From positions 186,001-250,000 of the forward strand of contig VJWM01000186.1 of the NCBI GenBank assembly GCA_010909165.1: a stretch of DNA of 64,000 nucleotides, written 5' to 3'. Source of the stretch: Anthoceros angustus (Eukaryota > Streptophyta > Anthocerotopsida > Anthocerotales > Anthocerotaceae). This document shows, piece after piece, positions 42,370 to 53,269 of this stretch. A program made the position numbers and the translations under genes. The number at the start of each line of letters is the position of its first letter. Positions within the stretch are counted from its first letter, which is position 1. The notes under the pieces are model-generated. The model worked only from the letters and a program-made list of their open reading frames with translations, was not told the origin of the DNA and did no database searches.

Positions 42370-43439
42370 CATAGTTGCTCTCACGAAATCACACAAGACG
42401 GGTCAAGGGCAGAATTGCCCATCCAAAACAACGGTTGTGTGGGTTGAAGCCAGAAATACCAACCCTCTTGCCGTGGCGTGACCGATGCTGGTGGGGTTAG
42501 CTACCAAGGTTGCTCGCCACCTCAGTCACAGGACTTGGCTGAGTGGATGCGACCTTGTTCGCTTGGCAATCGTTGTACCGCGACAAATTCGGAGCGTGAA
42601 TTCCGGAGTTTGGCGCCCAATTCTTGCAGTCGTGAATTCTTGAGCGCGACACAATTCTCTCACCCACACAAGCGCTCGTTGCCTTTCGAACCAGGTGAAC
42701 AGTGAAGAGGATGGCGTCGTTACGCTCACTTCAGGTAGGTCTGACAATAGGCAACCCGTGCTTATAATACGGTGCCGCCATGTGTCTATATGGGAGTAAA
42801 CCCTAATTTAGTTGCGGTGACGATGGAAACGCCGTTTTATCGTGGTTAAAAACCATAAATTGGAGCCGCCGTTTTCTGATCCGCTAGATGCAGTAATGAT
42901 GCATGCCTTTCGGCCAAAATATTTTGCGTCGTCTTTACTTCTTGCGAGAAGGGATTGGCCTTTGCCAACTGTTGTTCCTTTGGCTTTCAGGAAACGTGAA
43001 ACCCGTTTTCCACCCAATATTCAATGTTCCATACGGTCTTGAATGTGAGAGAGGTACAACACGAGAGCAAGAAGCGTTGGCTATAGTTTGCGAGGTTGGC
43101 GACTATTGGTGTCACCGGCGAGGTCGTCAAGGTTCTAGACCTCCATCATGCTACAAGCTACGCACATTCTTCATGACAGGTGATACCACTGCGCTTCTTC
43201 TATTGCCTTTGTGGTGAAACTTTACGGCAATGTGGGTCACGTGGTTGCCGATTCGGATGGACCGTGATGGCGATGTTCATTTTGGAGGCGAAGATGCCTC
43301 CCAATATCTCGAGAGATCGATTCGGAAAGAAGAACCAAGCGTCAAGCGAATTTTGCCAGAGATATGACTCGGCCTTTTGCGGCGTGCATGCCTCAACCTT
43401 CTCAGCAAAGTAAGCAATTACAATCGAGCATTGGTGACA
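42370..43439. other. Region between element B and the DUF7869-type element
   Basis: No recognised gene. Short + frames at 42842-43042 and 43180-43413 could be the decayed N-terminus of the element to the right, but no motif supports it. Confidence 0.3.
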
Positions 43440-44178
43440 TGTGTTAAAGCGTGAAGTGGAATTCTCTGTGTGTGGACGCGCTGCACTTCCGCATTGCCTA
43501 ACAAATGTTCACTTCCTGGGTGCAGGTCCACGGTGGAGGAGGACTCATCAGCAGTCTCGTGTGCCTCGCTTTCTTCCTCCCACTCCAAGAAATATGAATC
43601 TCTACACTGCAATGGATAGAAGTCCTGTGGGAGGGAGGGGCGGAAAGTGGCGAGCAGGTTGTGGTGAGTGCATTTAATGGAAATGCTAGTGGTGGAGAAG
43701 CTGGACACCCAAATGTGGATGAAGAGAATGTTTTCCAGACACCACCGGCAGAAGTCCACCTTCCTATCATCAAAACCTATATACGAGCGTTGCGGTAAAG
43801 CGAACACGATATCGGGTTGAGCGCTTCGTTTCGTAAGAGAGGGGACTGTGTTGCGTGATTTTGAAACCATGTTGCAACAAATTGTGCATCAAATGTTGAC
43901 CAAAGAAGGCTTCGAGCGCGGGGCGAGTTCCTGAGGTTGAGCAGCCGCACAGAAACATTTCTTCGGCCCCTTGTCGACAAATTTGAGGCCAACTCAAGAC
44001 AACGAGTTATAACCCATCTCATGGGTGCTGCTCAATGAGATCTGCTGAAAGCCTTGGTGTCTTGCATCGGCTCAACAAGATATGAAGAGTTGAAGAGGAG
44101 GGTATTGTGTAATGCTCCATGGGATGAGAATAAGCCAAGTCCTCGGGTGCAATCCTCCCATGCTTTGGGTGCGATTGC

Positions 44179-44499
44179 GTGGATGGACTCTACATTTATC
44201 CACTTGGCGGGCGTTTGCCAAGCGTGGAGGTGTATAACTTACCAGACACATTCACTAAGCTAGAGGTCTGGACACAATACAAAGGGGAAATGGAGCACAA
44301 AGGACTGCGCTTTATTTCATATGCCTACTTCTTGCGGCTTTGGGAACAGAACTTCAAACGGGTGAAGATACCCAAGTCCAATAGGTTTTCGACATGTTCA
44401 TTATGCGCAGGATTGAAGTTCAACATAAGAAGCACAGACGCTCGCAGCGACCAAGGGACGACTTTCCAAGCCCACTGCCATTTGGATATTAATCTATAA
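44179..44499 (+). pseudogene. DUF7869-type element, N-terminal segment
   Basis: Open for 106 codons: VYNLPDTFTKLEVWTQYKGE, YAYFLRLWEQNFKRVKIPKS and RFSTCSLCAGLKFNIRST. In the family this helical segment with a C-x2-C pair precedes the putative catalytic region. The frame runs into the satellite that starts near 44550. Confidence 0.5.
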
Positions 44500-44549
44500 G
44501 TGAAGCAAAGTTGTGGGAAGCAGTGAAAGCCTGCCCGGCCGAGTCCTCA

Positions 44550-45330
44550 CCTTCCCAACAGTGTGGGCGCCGGCATGCTGGTGCCTACCTATTCCTATGT
44601 ATGGTGATTCCGGCAACAGTATGTTGCATGCATGCCACCAGGGAGTAGGGCGCCGGCATGCGGCGCCCGGCTTCTCGTTGTTGCCAACATGCATGCCCGA
44701 CTAGTGGGGTGCCCGAATCTGCGCGATGAACCATTGGGTTACCGGCAATTCAGCGCACATGAATTTGTGGAATGCCGCGCCCACACACTGATCATGTTAT
44801 CTGCACACACGATCATGTTATCTTTGGCGCCCACGCACTTGTGTGTTCATGTTATGCGACCATGTACTAGAGATTACGGCATGCGGCAGCGGTGTCGGTT
44901 GTTCCGGCATGCGCACCCATGGTGCGGCATGCGGCGCCCACACACTGTGATCATGTTATGCCGCCCATGGACATGTGGCGGCATGCGCCCATGGACATGT
45001 GGCGGCATGCGCACCCATGTACTTGTGATGCGCCCATGGCGGCACGAAGGTACTTGTGCGCGGCATGCGGCATGCGCACCCATGGTGCGGCATGCGCCCA
45101 TGGACATGTGGCGGCATGCCGCACCCATGGTGCCGTGCAGCGCCTAGGCACCCATGGTGCGGCATGATGCCCAGTACAAGAGCCGGCTGCTGCCCTATCT
45201 CTATTGCCGGCCGAGCTTAGGCTCCAATGGTGCGGCATGCATTACTCAAACTAGTGTGTCGACATGGTCGATTGGAATGCATGCATGATTATGCGTCTTT
45301 GGGAATTTTGGCATGCATGCAATGGCATGT
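44550..45330. repeat. GGCATGC/CCATGG-rich degenerate satellite
   Basis: Many copies of GCGGCATGCG and CACCCATGG(T/A) in alternating order, for example CCCATGGACATGTGGCGGCA twice near 44965-45010. Both core motifs are palindromes (GCATGC, CCATGG). It has expanded inside the DUF7869-type element and leaves long frames open on both strands. Confidence 0.75.
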
Positions 45331-45400
45331 TTGCGGACCTTTCATTGTTTGATCATGCCTTGCATCCGCCTCTTGAGTTCCAGTTCTTGTCCCCCTAACA

Positions 45401-45985
45401 TTGTACTTTCATTTGTGGATATCGGGATCGTTGGATAAGCATCGTATCCATCGATGGATGAACGGAAAAAGCTTCACAAGCATCGCACAAAAGGGTACAA
45501 GGAGCCACACAAGTATATGTTATTATGTATCGATGGAATGGATCAAAAAGCGTCTCTCCCCATATCTTGAGGTGGCGAAGGACTTAAAAGAGGACGACAA
45601 GATTACGATTGCATGTAGTGGGTTGCATGATTCATAATTACACATTCAAGGCGTATCTCCACTATCGAATTTGAGGAATGATGCAAATTTGATTTCTATT
45701 ATACAGGATGTGATCCTCACTTATGAAGGGTTGCTTCCTAAAGTTTTATATTTGCAGCTGGACAACACATGCAGGGAGAACAAGAATCAGCTGCTCTTTG
45801 CTTACCTCAACATGCTCGTCGACCTGGGAACGTTTGAGAAGGTGAAGGTTGGTTTTCTTCTTGTTGGGCATACACACGATCAAGTCGACCAAATGTTTTC
45901 TTGTTTCTCGAAACATCTGAAACACAAAGAGGCTAGAACCCTACCAACTATGCAGGACATTTTGAGAAACACACGAACCCAGTGA
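45401..45985 (+). pseudogene. DUF7869-type element, putative catalytic core
   Basis: In changing frames: CIDGMDQKASLP at 45526, VVGCMIHNYTFKAYLHYRI at about 45615, then an open frame 45671-45985 with VLYLQLDNTCRENKNQLLFA, YLNMLVDLGTFEKVKVGFLL and VGHTHDQVDQMFSCFSKHLK. The acidic clusters IDGMD, LDN..EN and HTHDQVDQ are the most conserved points of the family; they might form an RNase H-like metal site, but this is a guess. Frameshifts near 45570 and a stop before 45671 inactivate it. Confidence 0.55.
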
Positions 45986-46280
45986 AGGTGGTGGAAGTTG
46001 CATTTCCGTTCATTTGTGTGGCCGATGCGATCGAAGGAGGTCGGAAGTACAAAGCTGCGGCGAAGTTAAACAACCTTCGTTCCAACACCGGTTCAAAATT
46101 ACCCAAGAAGACAAAGTGGACGGGAAAGGTAGCGGTCATTCGAGTAAACAATACTCGACTTCTCCATTGTGGGAAGCGAAGATGGCACAGGTTCTTGTCG
46201 TTTGTGCCTAAGCACCATCATTAACTCCTAATGGCATTGCAGGCGAAAGACAAGAAAGGGAGTGGAGGAGGCTTGAGTGC

Positions 46281-46840
46281 ACGTGATGGCGTAGATCACT
46301 TGAAGAAAGGGATCTTGAAGTTACCAACTTATGTTAATCTGTTGAGGGGAGTGGTGGGATGATTTGGAAGGATCAAGAGGAGATCATAGCGATCGTGGAC
46401 CATAACATCGGACTTGTTTTGAAAACCCGTGGAAGTGGTATGATAGGGCGGCGGAAGCAAATGTGCCTCCTTGCTGGTTCGGATGAAGCTCTCTGGGCAA
46501 GCATTATTGCGGGATGTACCACAGGACATGTGCACAGGAGCATATCGAGCGTTGAGCACGTGATGGCGTAGATCACTTGAAGAAAGGGATGCTGAAGTTA
46601 CCAACTTATGTTAATGCTGTTGAGGGGAGTGGTGGGATGATTTGGAAGGATCAAGAGGAGATCGCAGCGATTGTGGACCATAACATCGGACTTGTTTTGA
46701 AAACCCGTGGAAGTGGTATGATAGGCGGCGGAAGCAAATGTGCCTCCTTGCTGGTTCGGATGAAGCTCTCGACGAAGCATTATTGCGGGATGTACCACAG
46801 GACATGTGCACAGGAGCATATCGAGCGTTGAACGTGATGA
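46281..46840. repeat. 277-bp internal tandem duplication
   Basis: ACGTGATGGCGTAGATCACT occurs at 46281 and 46558, and about 270 bases after it are nearly identical. It repeats the segment LPTYVN..GGMIWKDQEEI of the C-terminal domain. Confidence 0.85.
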
Positions 46841-47174
46841 GGAAGTGGAGAGGATGAATGGTGACATCATGGAGATTAAAAAAGATATGTTCATTGTAAC
46901 GCCTTGTGAGGGCGATACTCACAATAGGGCGTTGTGGGTGGCCAAGGATGTTGGTGTCCACTTCACCGTCCCCGGCCCCTATTTCCTTGTGCACTGGTGG
47001 CAGACCGAACACACAGATGCTTTTGAAGGGAAGTATGTAGGGGAATACTTTCTCAGGTCTGATAGCGACATTGCAGCACCTTTGAAAAGCAAGGCGGGAA
47101 AAGGTTTCAGGCCTCCGAACATCCAAAAGCTCTTCGTCCGTAAAACCATTATTGTATATTATGGGTTCAAGTGA
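46577..47174 (+). pseudogene. DUF7869-type element, C-terminal domain
   Basis: 46577-46831 and 46806-47174, in two frames: KLPTYVNAVEGSGGMIWKDQ, then ALWVAKDVGVHFTVPGPYFL, VHWWQTEHTDAFEGKYVGEY and IQKLFVRKTIIVYYGFK to the stop. VHWW followed by a GKY motif near the C-terminus is a mark of this family. The frameshift between the two frames falls near the end of the 277-bp repeat. Confidence 0.5.
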
Positions 47175-47175
47175 C

Positions 47176-48234
47176 ATCCGAACATCTCTGCAGACAAGAA
47201 AAGCAATCAAGAGAAATTGAATGCTCTTGACCTCATATCGTGCCTCCTCCATAGATGCACATCGATAGCGAGGATGATGGTGATGAAGTTGTCAGTCGAG
47301 GAAGAAGGTTTAGAGTCGTGAAGAGTGAGGATGTGATTCTTGGTTGGTACAAGATAAGTGAGATAGATTGGATGGTGTTGTCATGGCCAATGGGAAGAGG
47401 AGCGTAGTATCAGTTGAGTGAACTTTTTATCTCCGTATCCCAAAGAAAATGTTACTACTACGGGCATGCACTTACATGAATCAAATCGATTTCTTCATTG
47501 AACATTCTCGCGATGAATTAGAGTTCCCAAATCCCTAGGGTTCATCACACTTTGTTTCCCCAACCATAGTTTGAGGCGTGTTGCTCAAAGAGCAGCGGGG
47601 ATAAAAACTAAGGCCCTCCGCTCATGTGGACCCAAGCGAGAATTCAGTTCACTATGGCATCGGTTTGGGACGGTGGCACCATCTCATTCATGACCTTGCA
47701 AGGGAGGCGGGGTCGGCTATATGCGCGGCGCGCATTACCGACCCGCTCTCCTTGCACATTCGAGCAAGTGACCATGGCGTTAGGCGCCGACATTAAAATG
47801 GCGCCGGCATGCGCGCCTAACCCTCTCACCCGACGCACGGTGTCCTCCATATTGTGTGTGCGATGTATTCCCTTTTCCGAAAGTCCATGTATTATATAGT
47901 TTTTGGGTTGGCGAGGTCGTGAGGACATACATAAATAAGCCGCAATTACTACAGCGCACAGATTCATACGTTCTGCGTCTATGCAATTTGTTACAACATG
48001 GGTCTCCATTCCCTTGGAATCATGTATTGTGTCGGCGTGCACACCATTCTTGGTCCAATTGTCATCCATGGATCCTATGATCCACATGTTGAACACCATA
48101 ATTTTTCAGTGTTTTCAGCTATCTATGTAGCATAGAACCAATTTGATACCCATCACAAACCTTGTTCAGCGTATATTGGCCTATGAAACCGCTTGATGTA
48201 TATTCAATCCCTTCAAATATTACCATGTTAAATC
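47176..48234. other. Intergenic sequence
   Basis: No gene seen. It contains a GGCGCCGGCATGCGCGCC stretch near 47798-47816 resembling the satellite core at 44.6-45.3 kb. Open frames on both strands (47624-47899 +, 47644-48099 -) overlap each other and match nothing. Confidence 0.35.
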
Positions 48235-48705
48235 ATCTTAAAGTTATTCCACACATCACTTGAAGTGGCAGCACCCAAGGTATGTGTCATCATATTCGGA
48301 TCTAGAGCAGAAATAATAATAGTTCTCGCACGCCGATCCTTTTGTTGCCATTCCAAAATAAGATCAGGGGCGGCTCCTGAAGCATGAGCAGGTTCAGACC
48401 CGTCTTCAACCCCCATCAACTCATTTTCTTCTCGAATTTGGGACACCCGCATTGCCCATATAGTGTAATCTATTAAATCCATTAAATCTATCTCTATCCT
48501 TGAATTCTATCCTAAGAGGAGTAAGAAAAGCGGGAGGCAAAGGAGAAGGTCTCGACATGTTTAATCTAGATTGTACAGCTCGTGGAGAAAAATCCCATGC
48601 AGAATACTCTATAGGTGTTTCTGTCTCTAAAGTTTCAAATAAATTGCCAAACAATGTATTGAATGCTTCACTATCATCACTATCATAATTGAGGTCAAAA
48701 TACAT
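48235..48705 (-). pseudogene. Copia Gag fragment
   Basis: The minus strand reads IEFKDRDRFNGFN, then after a frame change DLIDYTIWAMRVSQIREENE, LILEWQQKDRRARTIIISAL and THTLGAATSSDVWNNFKMI. This is the N-terminal part of a UBN2-type Gag (F.G.NY..W..R, W...D..A...I...L). RDRFNG resembles the gag at 53.9-54.2 kb (KDRFNGNDF), so both may be of one family. Confidence 0.6.
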
Positions 48706-49816
48706 AAAAAAGAACGATCAGTACCAAAGCATATTGAGCTAAGAAAACTGATATGTATTTAGTAAAAGAAAAGTTGGAGCAAGAAAATGCTTTGGTATAA
48801 GTAATTCCGCCTATCACTTGTGACACCCAGGTTCGATTCCCGACAATTGTGGCGTCGTCTGTTTCGAGTTTTGTTTTCTTCTCTTTTTTTTAATCTGCGA
48901 TTGGGGGCATGTGATAACCGTCTTGTCTGAGGTAACCGCCACCTTTGTCTATGACTGGTGCTGCTGCACCTTGTTGTTTCTTAGAGCGCACCCGCTTCAG
49001 CCTCCCACCAACATATCCGAATTCAACAATTCTGCTCCTGTGCCGCGCGCCTGCTGCGCGTTCAAATCGCGCGTTTGATGTGCCTACAGATCGCGGCTGT
49101 AAGTGGCAAGATTGTAGCTGCAGGATGCCTCCAAAATGGGCCGCCGTGGTGTGCGCTGCTCGAGCAAATCTCCGGGGTGCAGTCGCGGCGGTCCGTGGCA
49201 CGTCCGTGGCGGTTTCCTCCTTATAGGTTTTGGGGACAGCGTCGCCGCTGTGCGTGCGGCTGCCCTATGGGGCAAAACTGCCGTGGTTCTGTTTGTGTCC
49301 TCGGTGGAGGAGGCTTCACGGACACAGTGGTGCAGACGTCACTGATTCACAATTTTGGGATTGGACGATTTGCCGTGGTGGCCTTGCCTGTTTCATTCCT
49401 TTTAAGTGCTCTTGAGGAAAGGATGCCGAGGTGTATCAGCTGCATGTCTCCAGGAAGTGCGGCTGGGGCGCACCTTCCACGCCCTAGCTGCCTCCCTGTC
49501 ATGCTACAGCCCCCGGCAACATTTTTCTCCTTTTCTCCATTCTTCCATATTTGCTATATTGCCTCGTTTTAGGCGAGTGCTATTTTCTCATTTTTTGTTT
49601 GAAGAAAAAAAAACAGGGGCCTTCCTCGCGGCCTTCCACGAGGCGGCCCGCCCTCGTGGAAGGCGCGAGGCACGACCAAGGAGGTCCTAGCAAGGCGAGC
49701 CGCCACGCCAGCAAGTGAGCCCATGGGCGGGCACCTGGCACCGCCGCCTCATCCGACCAAAGCGGCGACAAGAGTAAAAGCCCATCTTTGTTAATCCCGA
49801 TTTCGCTTTTCCGAGA
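48706..49816. other. Intergenic, GC-rich in its second half
   Basis: No gene supported. Overlapping open frames at 48945-49572 on + and 48890-49275 on - are rich in Ala, Cys and Arg and look compositional. A strong hairpin lies at 49624-49670. Confidence 0.35.
49624..49670. repeat. Perfect 19-bp inverted repeat (hairpin)
   Basis: CCTCGCG, one unpaired G, CCTTCCACGAGG, an 8-base loop, then CCTCGTGGAAGGCGCGAGG. All 19 positions pair with one bulge. No T-run follows and no target duplication was recognised. Confidence 0.8.
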
Positions 49817-50357
49817 ATGAGACTAACCCACAGCGAAGAGCCTAGCTTTCCTAAGCACAGATCATTCAAGGAGACTCGGATCGTCTCTATGGCTCCATCA
49901 AGCATCCGCGCAGCCCTACGTAGTGCAGGGGTTTATGTGGGCGACAAAGCCGTGATGAGACGTGTCAAGATCGAAAACTGCTGGGCTTACCCATTTCATG
50001 TTGTCAGCTCTTATAGTAAGATCCCAGCTTCAATACTCGTTGCAATCTTTTACTGTTGTGCATGTGAGATGCTAGACTAAGCTCCCACTGTCCGTGGCAG
50101 GATCCAACATACGCCTGGAAGAAGAATCGAACCTCCAATCTGAAGACAGGATTTCAGGCCAAGCAAGGAGAGAGTGGAAGGAAAACCACCGCTCCTATAG
50201 CAGCCCTGATCCTTCTGAAGATGAGGAGGAGAGTCACAGCTTGCAGTCTGGAGAATCGGAGTCCGATGGGGATTTCTATTCTTTGAAATCTCGTGATGAG
50301 ACAAACTTCAACGACTACACCGACGACGAATGCTCTTCTTTCAGCGGCCGTAGCTAG
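49817..50357 (+). CDS. Candidate two-exon gene, hypothetical acidic C-terminus
   Basis: Exon 1 49817-50015 ends at a good donor (GTAAGA); exon 2 50101-50357 follows GTGGCAG. The join is in frame and gives 151 residues. The first half (SSIRAALRSAGVYVGDKAVM, RRVKIENCWAYPF) could be a small folded or amphipathic segment. The second half is Ser/Glu/Asp-rich (SSPDPSEDEEESHSLQSGES, SESDGDFYSL), typical of disordered nuclear tails. I recognise no family. The ATG at 49817 is the first in frame, but the sequence could also be the last two exons of a longer gene whose upstream part was lost. It lies 23 bp from the end of a copia remnant on the other strand. Confidence 0.35.
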
Positions 50358-50380
50358 AATGCTGCCAGAATGGCTTGACT

Positions 50381-51085
50381 TTATGCACTACTACCTAGGG
50401 ACTCCGAGGAGTCACCTAGGCCTAAAAACTTTACATGCTTCTCATGTAGATCCCTGCCTAGAGCCTTTGTGAAAATGTCAGCTGGGTTTTCTTGAGTTGC
50501 TATGTATTCCAGAGATATTGTGCTTGCAGCTAGTAGCTCTCTAATCCAGTGGTATTCCACTGCCACATGCTTTGTCCTGGAGTGGAAAACGGGATTTTCA
50601 GCTAGTGCAATTGACCCTTGGTTGTCGGTTCTGATTCTTGTGCAAGCGAGCAACTCAATGCCAAGCTCCGAAAACAGCAGTTTTAGCCAAATAACCTCCT
50701 TCGCTGCAGCGGTAAGTACTCTGTATTCCGCCTCTGTGCTTGAGAGTGCAACTGTTGGTTGCTTTTTGCTTGACCAGCAAATAGGTCCTCCAGCATAGCT
50801 CACCACATAACCTGAAACTGACCTCCTCGTATCTATGTCACCTGCATAATCGGAATCGGTGTATACGTCGAGGTCTGCCACACCATCTTTGTGAGTATAC
50901 ACAATACCCCTGTTAGGTGTGCCTTTCAGATACCGGAAAACTCTCTTAACACAAGTCCAATGTGTCTGCCCAGGGTTTTCGAGATACTGGGACAGAGCAC
51001 TTGTCGAGTACGCTACCTCTGGTCGTGTTGTGTTGGCAGCATATATGAGTTTGCCCACACCTTGCTTGTATGGCACATTTCTCAT
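50381..51085 (-). pseudogene. Copia RT end and RNase H
   Basis: 234 open codons: MRNVPYKQGVGKLIYAANTT, RPEVAYSTSALSQYLENPGQ, YTDSDYAGDIDTRRSVSGYV, ALSSTEAEYRVLTAAAKEVI, TRIRTDNQGSIALAENPVFH, SRTKHVAVEYHWIRE and ENPADIFTKAL. All RNase H landmarks of copia (YTDSDYAG, STEAEY, DNQ, KHV..) are present and uninterrupted, so this part is well preserved. It ends with a Ser-rich tail. Confidence 0.85.
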
Positions 51086-51169
51086 ATCGTCCTTCTCGGA
51101 CTGTGTAACCTAGAGCTCGCAACTCCTTGTCCAGTGCAGCATTCCATTTCATTGCGGACTGCTTAACCA

Positions 51170-51390
51170 GGAATTTGTGTGAAACCTCTAGCAACCAATC
51201 TGGCCTTGTATCTATCAAACGATCCATCCGCCTTGACCTTCAATTTAAAGACCCATTTACATGACACAGTTTACGCCTTGGGCAACTTTGCTAGTTCCCA
51301 AGTTCCATTCTCGATAAGAGAATCATATTCTGACTGGATTGCCTTCTCCATTCCTTGTGATCAGGCCTGCTGAGAGCTTCCTCATAAGAC
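51170..51390 (-). pseudogene. Copia RT N-terminus
   Basis: MEKAIQSEYDSLIENGTWEL, a stop, [32 protein letters not shown], then a jump toward MRNVPYKQGV at 51085. The FDY/AF motif through the YVDD box, over 100 residues in a typical copia RT, is missing. Confidence 0.75.
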
Positions 51391-51688
51391 TATGGCTCTA
51401 TGGGATCTAATCTGTGGCGCATAAGCCTTCACATGAGAAGAGGTAATCCTGAAGTCTGGTGCATGATAGTAGTCAGGAGGTCAACGTTCACGTGTAGGGT
51501 AACGTCAGACAGGCTTTGGCTCAGGTTCAGCAGGAAGTACATCATCAACTTCCTCTAATTCCTCGTCAGTAGCATCCTGATCAGCATCAGCTTTGCATCA
51601 TCGACTGCTATCCCTGGTTGAGGAATGTGATCCTGTAGATCTGGCAGTGGCATTTCAGGTTGAATGTCGAGTTCAGGTTGTTCTTCTC

Positions 51689-51990
51689 CTAATCTTGCTG
51701 ATTGCCCCCTCCTGCAGGAGCATGTTCCTCAACAGGTGGAGTATGAGCAAGAGTGCCATGATCTGTCAGGTCATAGTGAGAGAGTTCAAAGGTTTCCTCA
51801 CTGTCTTCACGTTGGGGAACATGGGTGTGTGCTCCCACTGACGCCCAAGTACTTGTTTCATCGAATGTAACACTTCGAGCATAGATGACTCTGTTTGTGG
51901 GGACATCATATAGCTTGTAAGCTTTAATCCCCTCTGTATACCCCAGCATAAGCAGCTTGCGTGCCTTATCTGACAGCTTATCCGTTTCTG
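51689..51990 (-). pseudogene. Copia post-integrase spacer
   Basis: MLGYTEGIKAYKLYDVPTNR, VIYARSVTFDETSTW is the usual segment between integrase and RT (GY....K.Y.L.D...... .R.V.F.E). Confidence 0.7.
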
Positions 51991-52200
51991 TTTAGGGATG
52001 AAGGCATATGCGAGACAAAGGTCCTCAAGTGTTGAATAGAGGGCTTCCTGCCTGTAAAAGCCTCATAAGGAGTTTTGCCTTCAACTGCAGTGGTGGGTAA
52101 CCTGTTCAGTAGAAAAGTTGAAGTCATCAAAGCCTCCCATAGGGTAGTGGCAAATGAGCATCATGTAACAATGAGGAGACCATCTCCTGCAATGTGAGGT

Positions 52201-52802
52201 TCAAGCGCTCTGCCACTCCATTCTGCTGTGGAGTGTATACGACGGTGAGTTGGCGTCCAATGCCTTCATCTTTACAGAACTGCTGGAATTCATTAGATGT
52301 AAATTCCCCCCATTATCAGATCTCAGGGTCTTGAGCTGTTTTCCTGTCCAACGCTCAGCGAATTTGATGTATTCCTTGAAGTAGGAGAAACATTCGCTTT
52401 TGTTCTTCGAGGATATAGGTGGTGACAAATCGCTCTTGTCATCTCAGAACGTTAGAAAATAACGTCCACCTCCTATGGACGCTTGAGATAAGGGTCCACA
52501 TAGGTCAAGATGTACAAGCTCAAGGAGATCATCGGACGATGAGGTGCTTTGTTCTTGAAGGCAGCTTGGTGTTTCTTCGACAACACACAAGCCTCACATA
52601 AAGGTATGGCAGTCAAAGGGCCAATAGGTCCATCTTGATACAGGTCACTCACAGCCAATTTTTGCAGCTTTGCCATGTGAGGGTGACCCAAACGTGCATG
52701 CCACAACTTAGACTTTCTTTGTTTGTTGTGCGGATGCAAGGGACATCTTGTGTCGTGGGACTCGCTACTCCATGCAAATGGAGCGGACAGATCGTGGTCC
52801 AA
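52201..52802 (-). pseudogene. Copia integrase, broken
   Basis: LWHARLGHPHMAKLQKLAVS and LCEACVLSKKHQAAFKNKAP form the HHCC zinc domain. A second frame (52428-52201) reads FSYFKEYIKFAERWTGKQLK and TLRSDNGG with the second catalytic Asp. Stops and frameshifts separate them. Confidence 0.75.
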
Positions 52803-53269
52803 GACCCATGTGCAAGGACCTTTCTAGGGTCAATAGCATCTATGATTCTACAATCATCCTAGTGAAAACAACGTGATCGTTATCTCGCATTCAATCTTCC
52901 GAAATAAGGTTTCTAGTCATTTCGCACATAGTAGACTTCTAACAACATGAGTGTGATCCACAGAACTAGCAACTCAAGCGTGCCACGACCAGGTGAGACT
53001 AGAGACTGTCGTCCCCAAGGTAAACATCTTGATCTGGAAAAGACCTATATGTTTTGAAAGCATTTCTATCAAAAGCGGATGTGTGCGAGCACCGTATCTA
53101 AATACCATTCATCTATTGGTTTCATTAGCTTTGGCGAAGGCAAGTGGGAAGCGACAATGGACTAGCAAACTCCCTAGTCCCAATTGTAAGAGCTGATGGG
53201 GTATTAGCCTTCTTTACCACAACATTGGCGTCAGCGCTGGTGCCCTCCTTGCGAGGAATTCCAGCTTGC

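Larger units (their letters stand above)
43440..47175 (+). mobile_element. Broken DUF7869-type element
   Basis: Segments in several + frames follow the order of a large uncharacterised protein family that multiplies like a transposon in plants, oomycetes and invertebrates: ETFLRPLVDKFEANSRQRVI (43948), a CSLC zinc-like segment (44390-44420), IDGMDQ (45529), LYLQLDNTCRENKN and VGHTHDQVDQMFSCFS (45750-45905), and a C-terminal segment with FLVHWWQTEHTDAFEGKYVG (46980-47040). A GGCATGC satellite interrupts it. Family name from memory. Confidence 0.55.

Noticed and set aside
44632-45167. Several Met/His/Arg-rich ORFs
   Set aside because: Generated on both strands by the GGCATGC/CCATGG satellite.
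48820-48860. tRNA-like GGTTCGATTCC (B box)
   Set aside because: T-stem pairs poorly and no A box or acceptor stem is present upstream.
48945-49572. Cys/Ala-rich ORFs
   Set aside because: Overlapping frames on both strands, compositional bias only.
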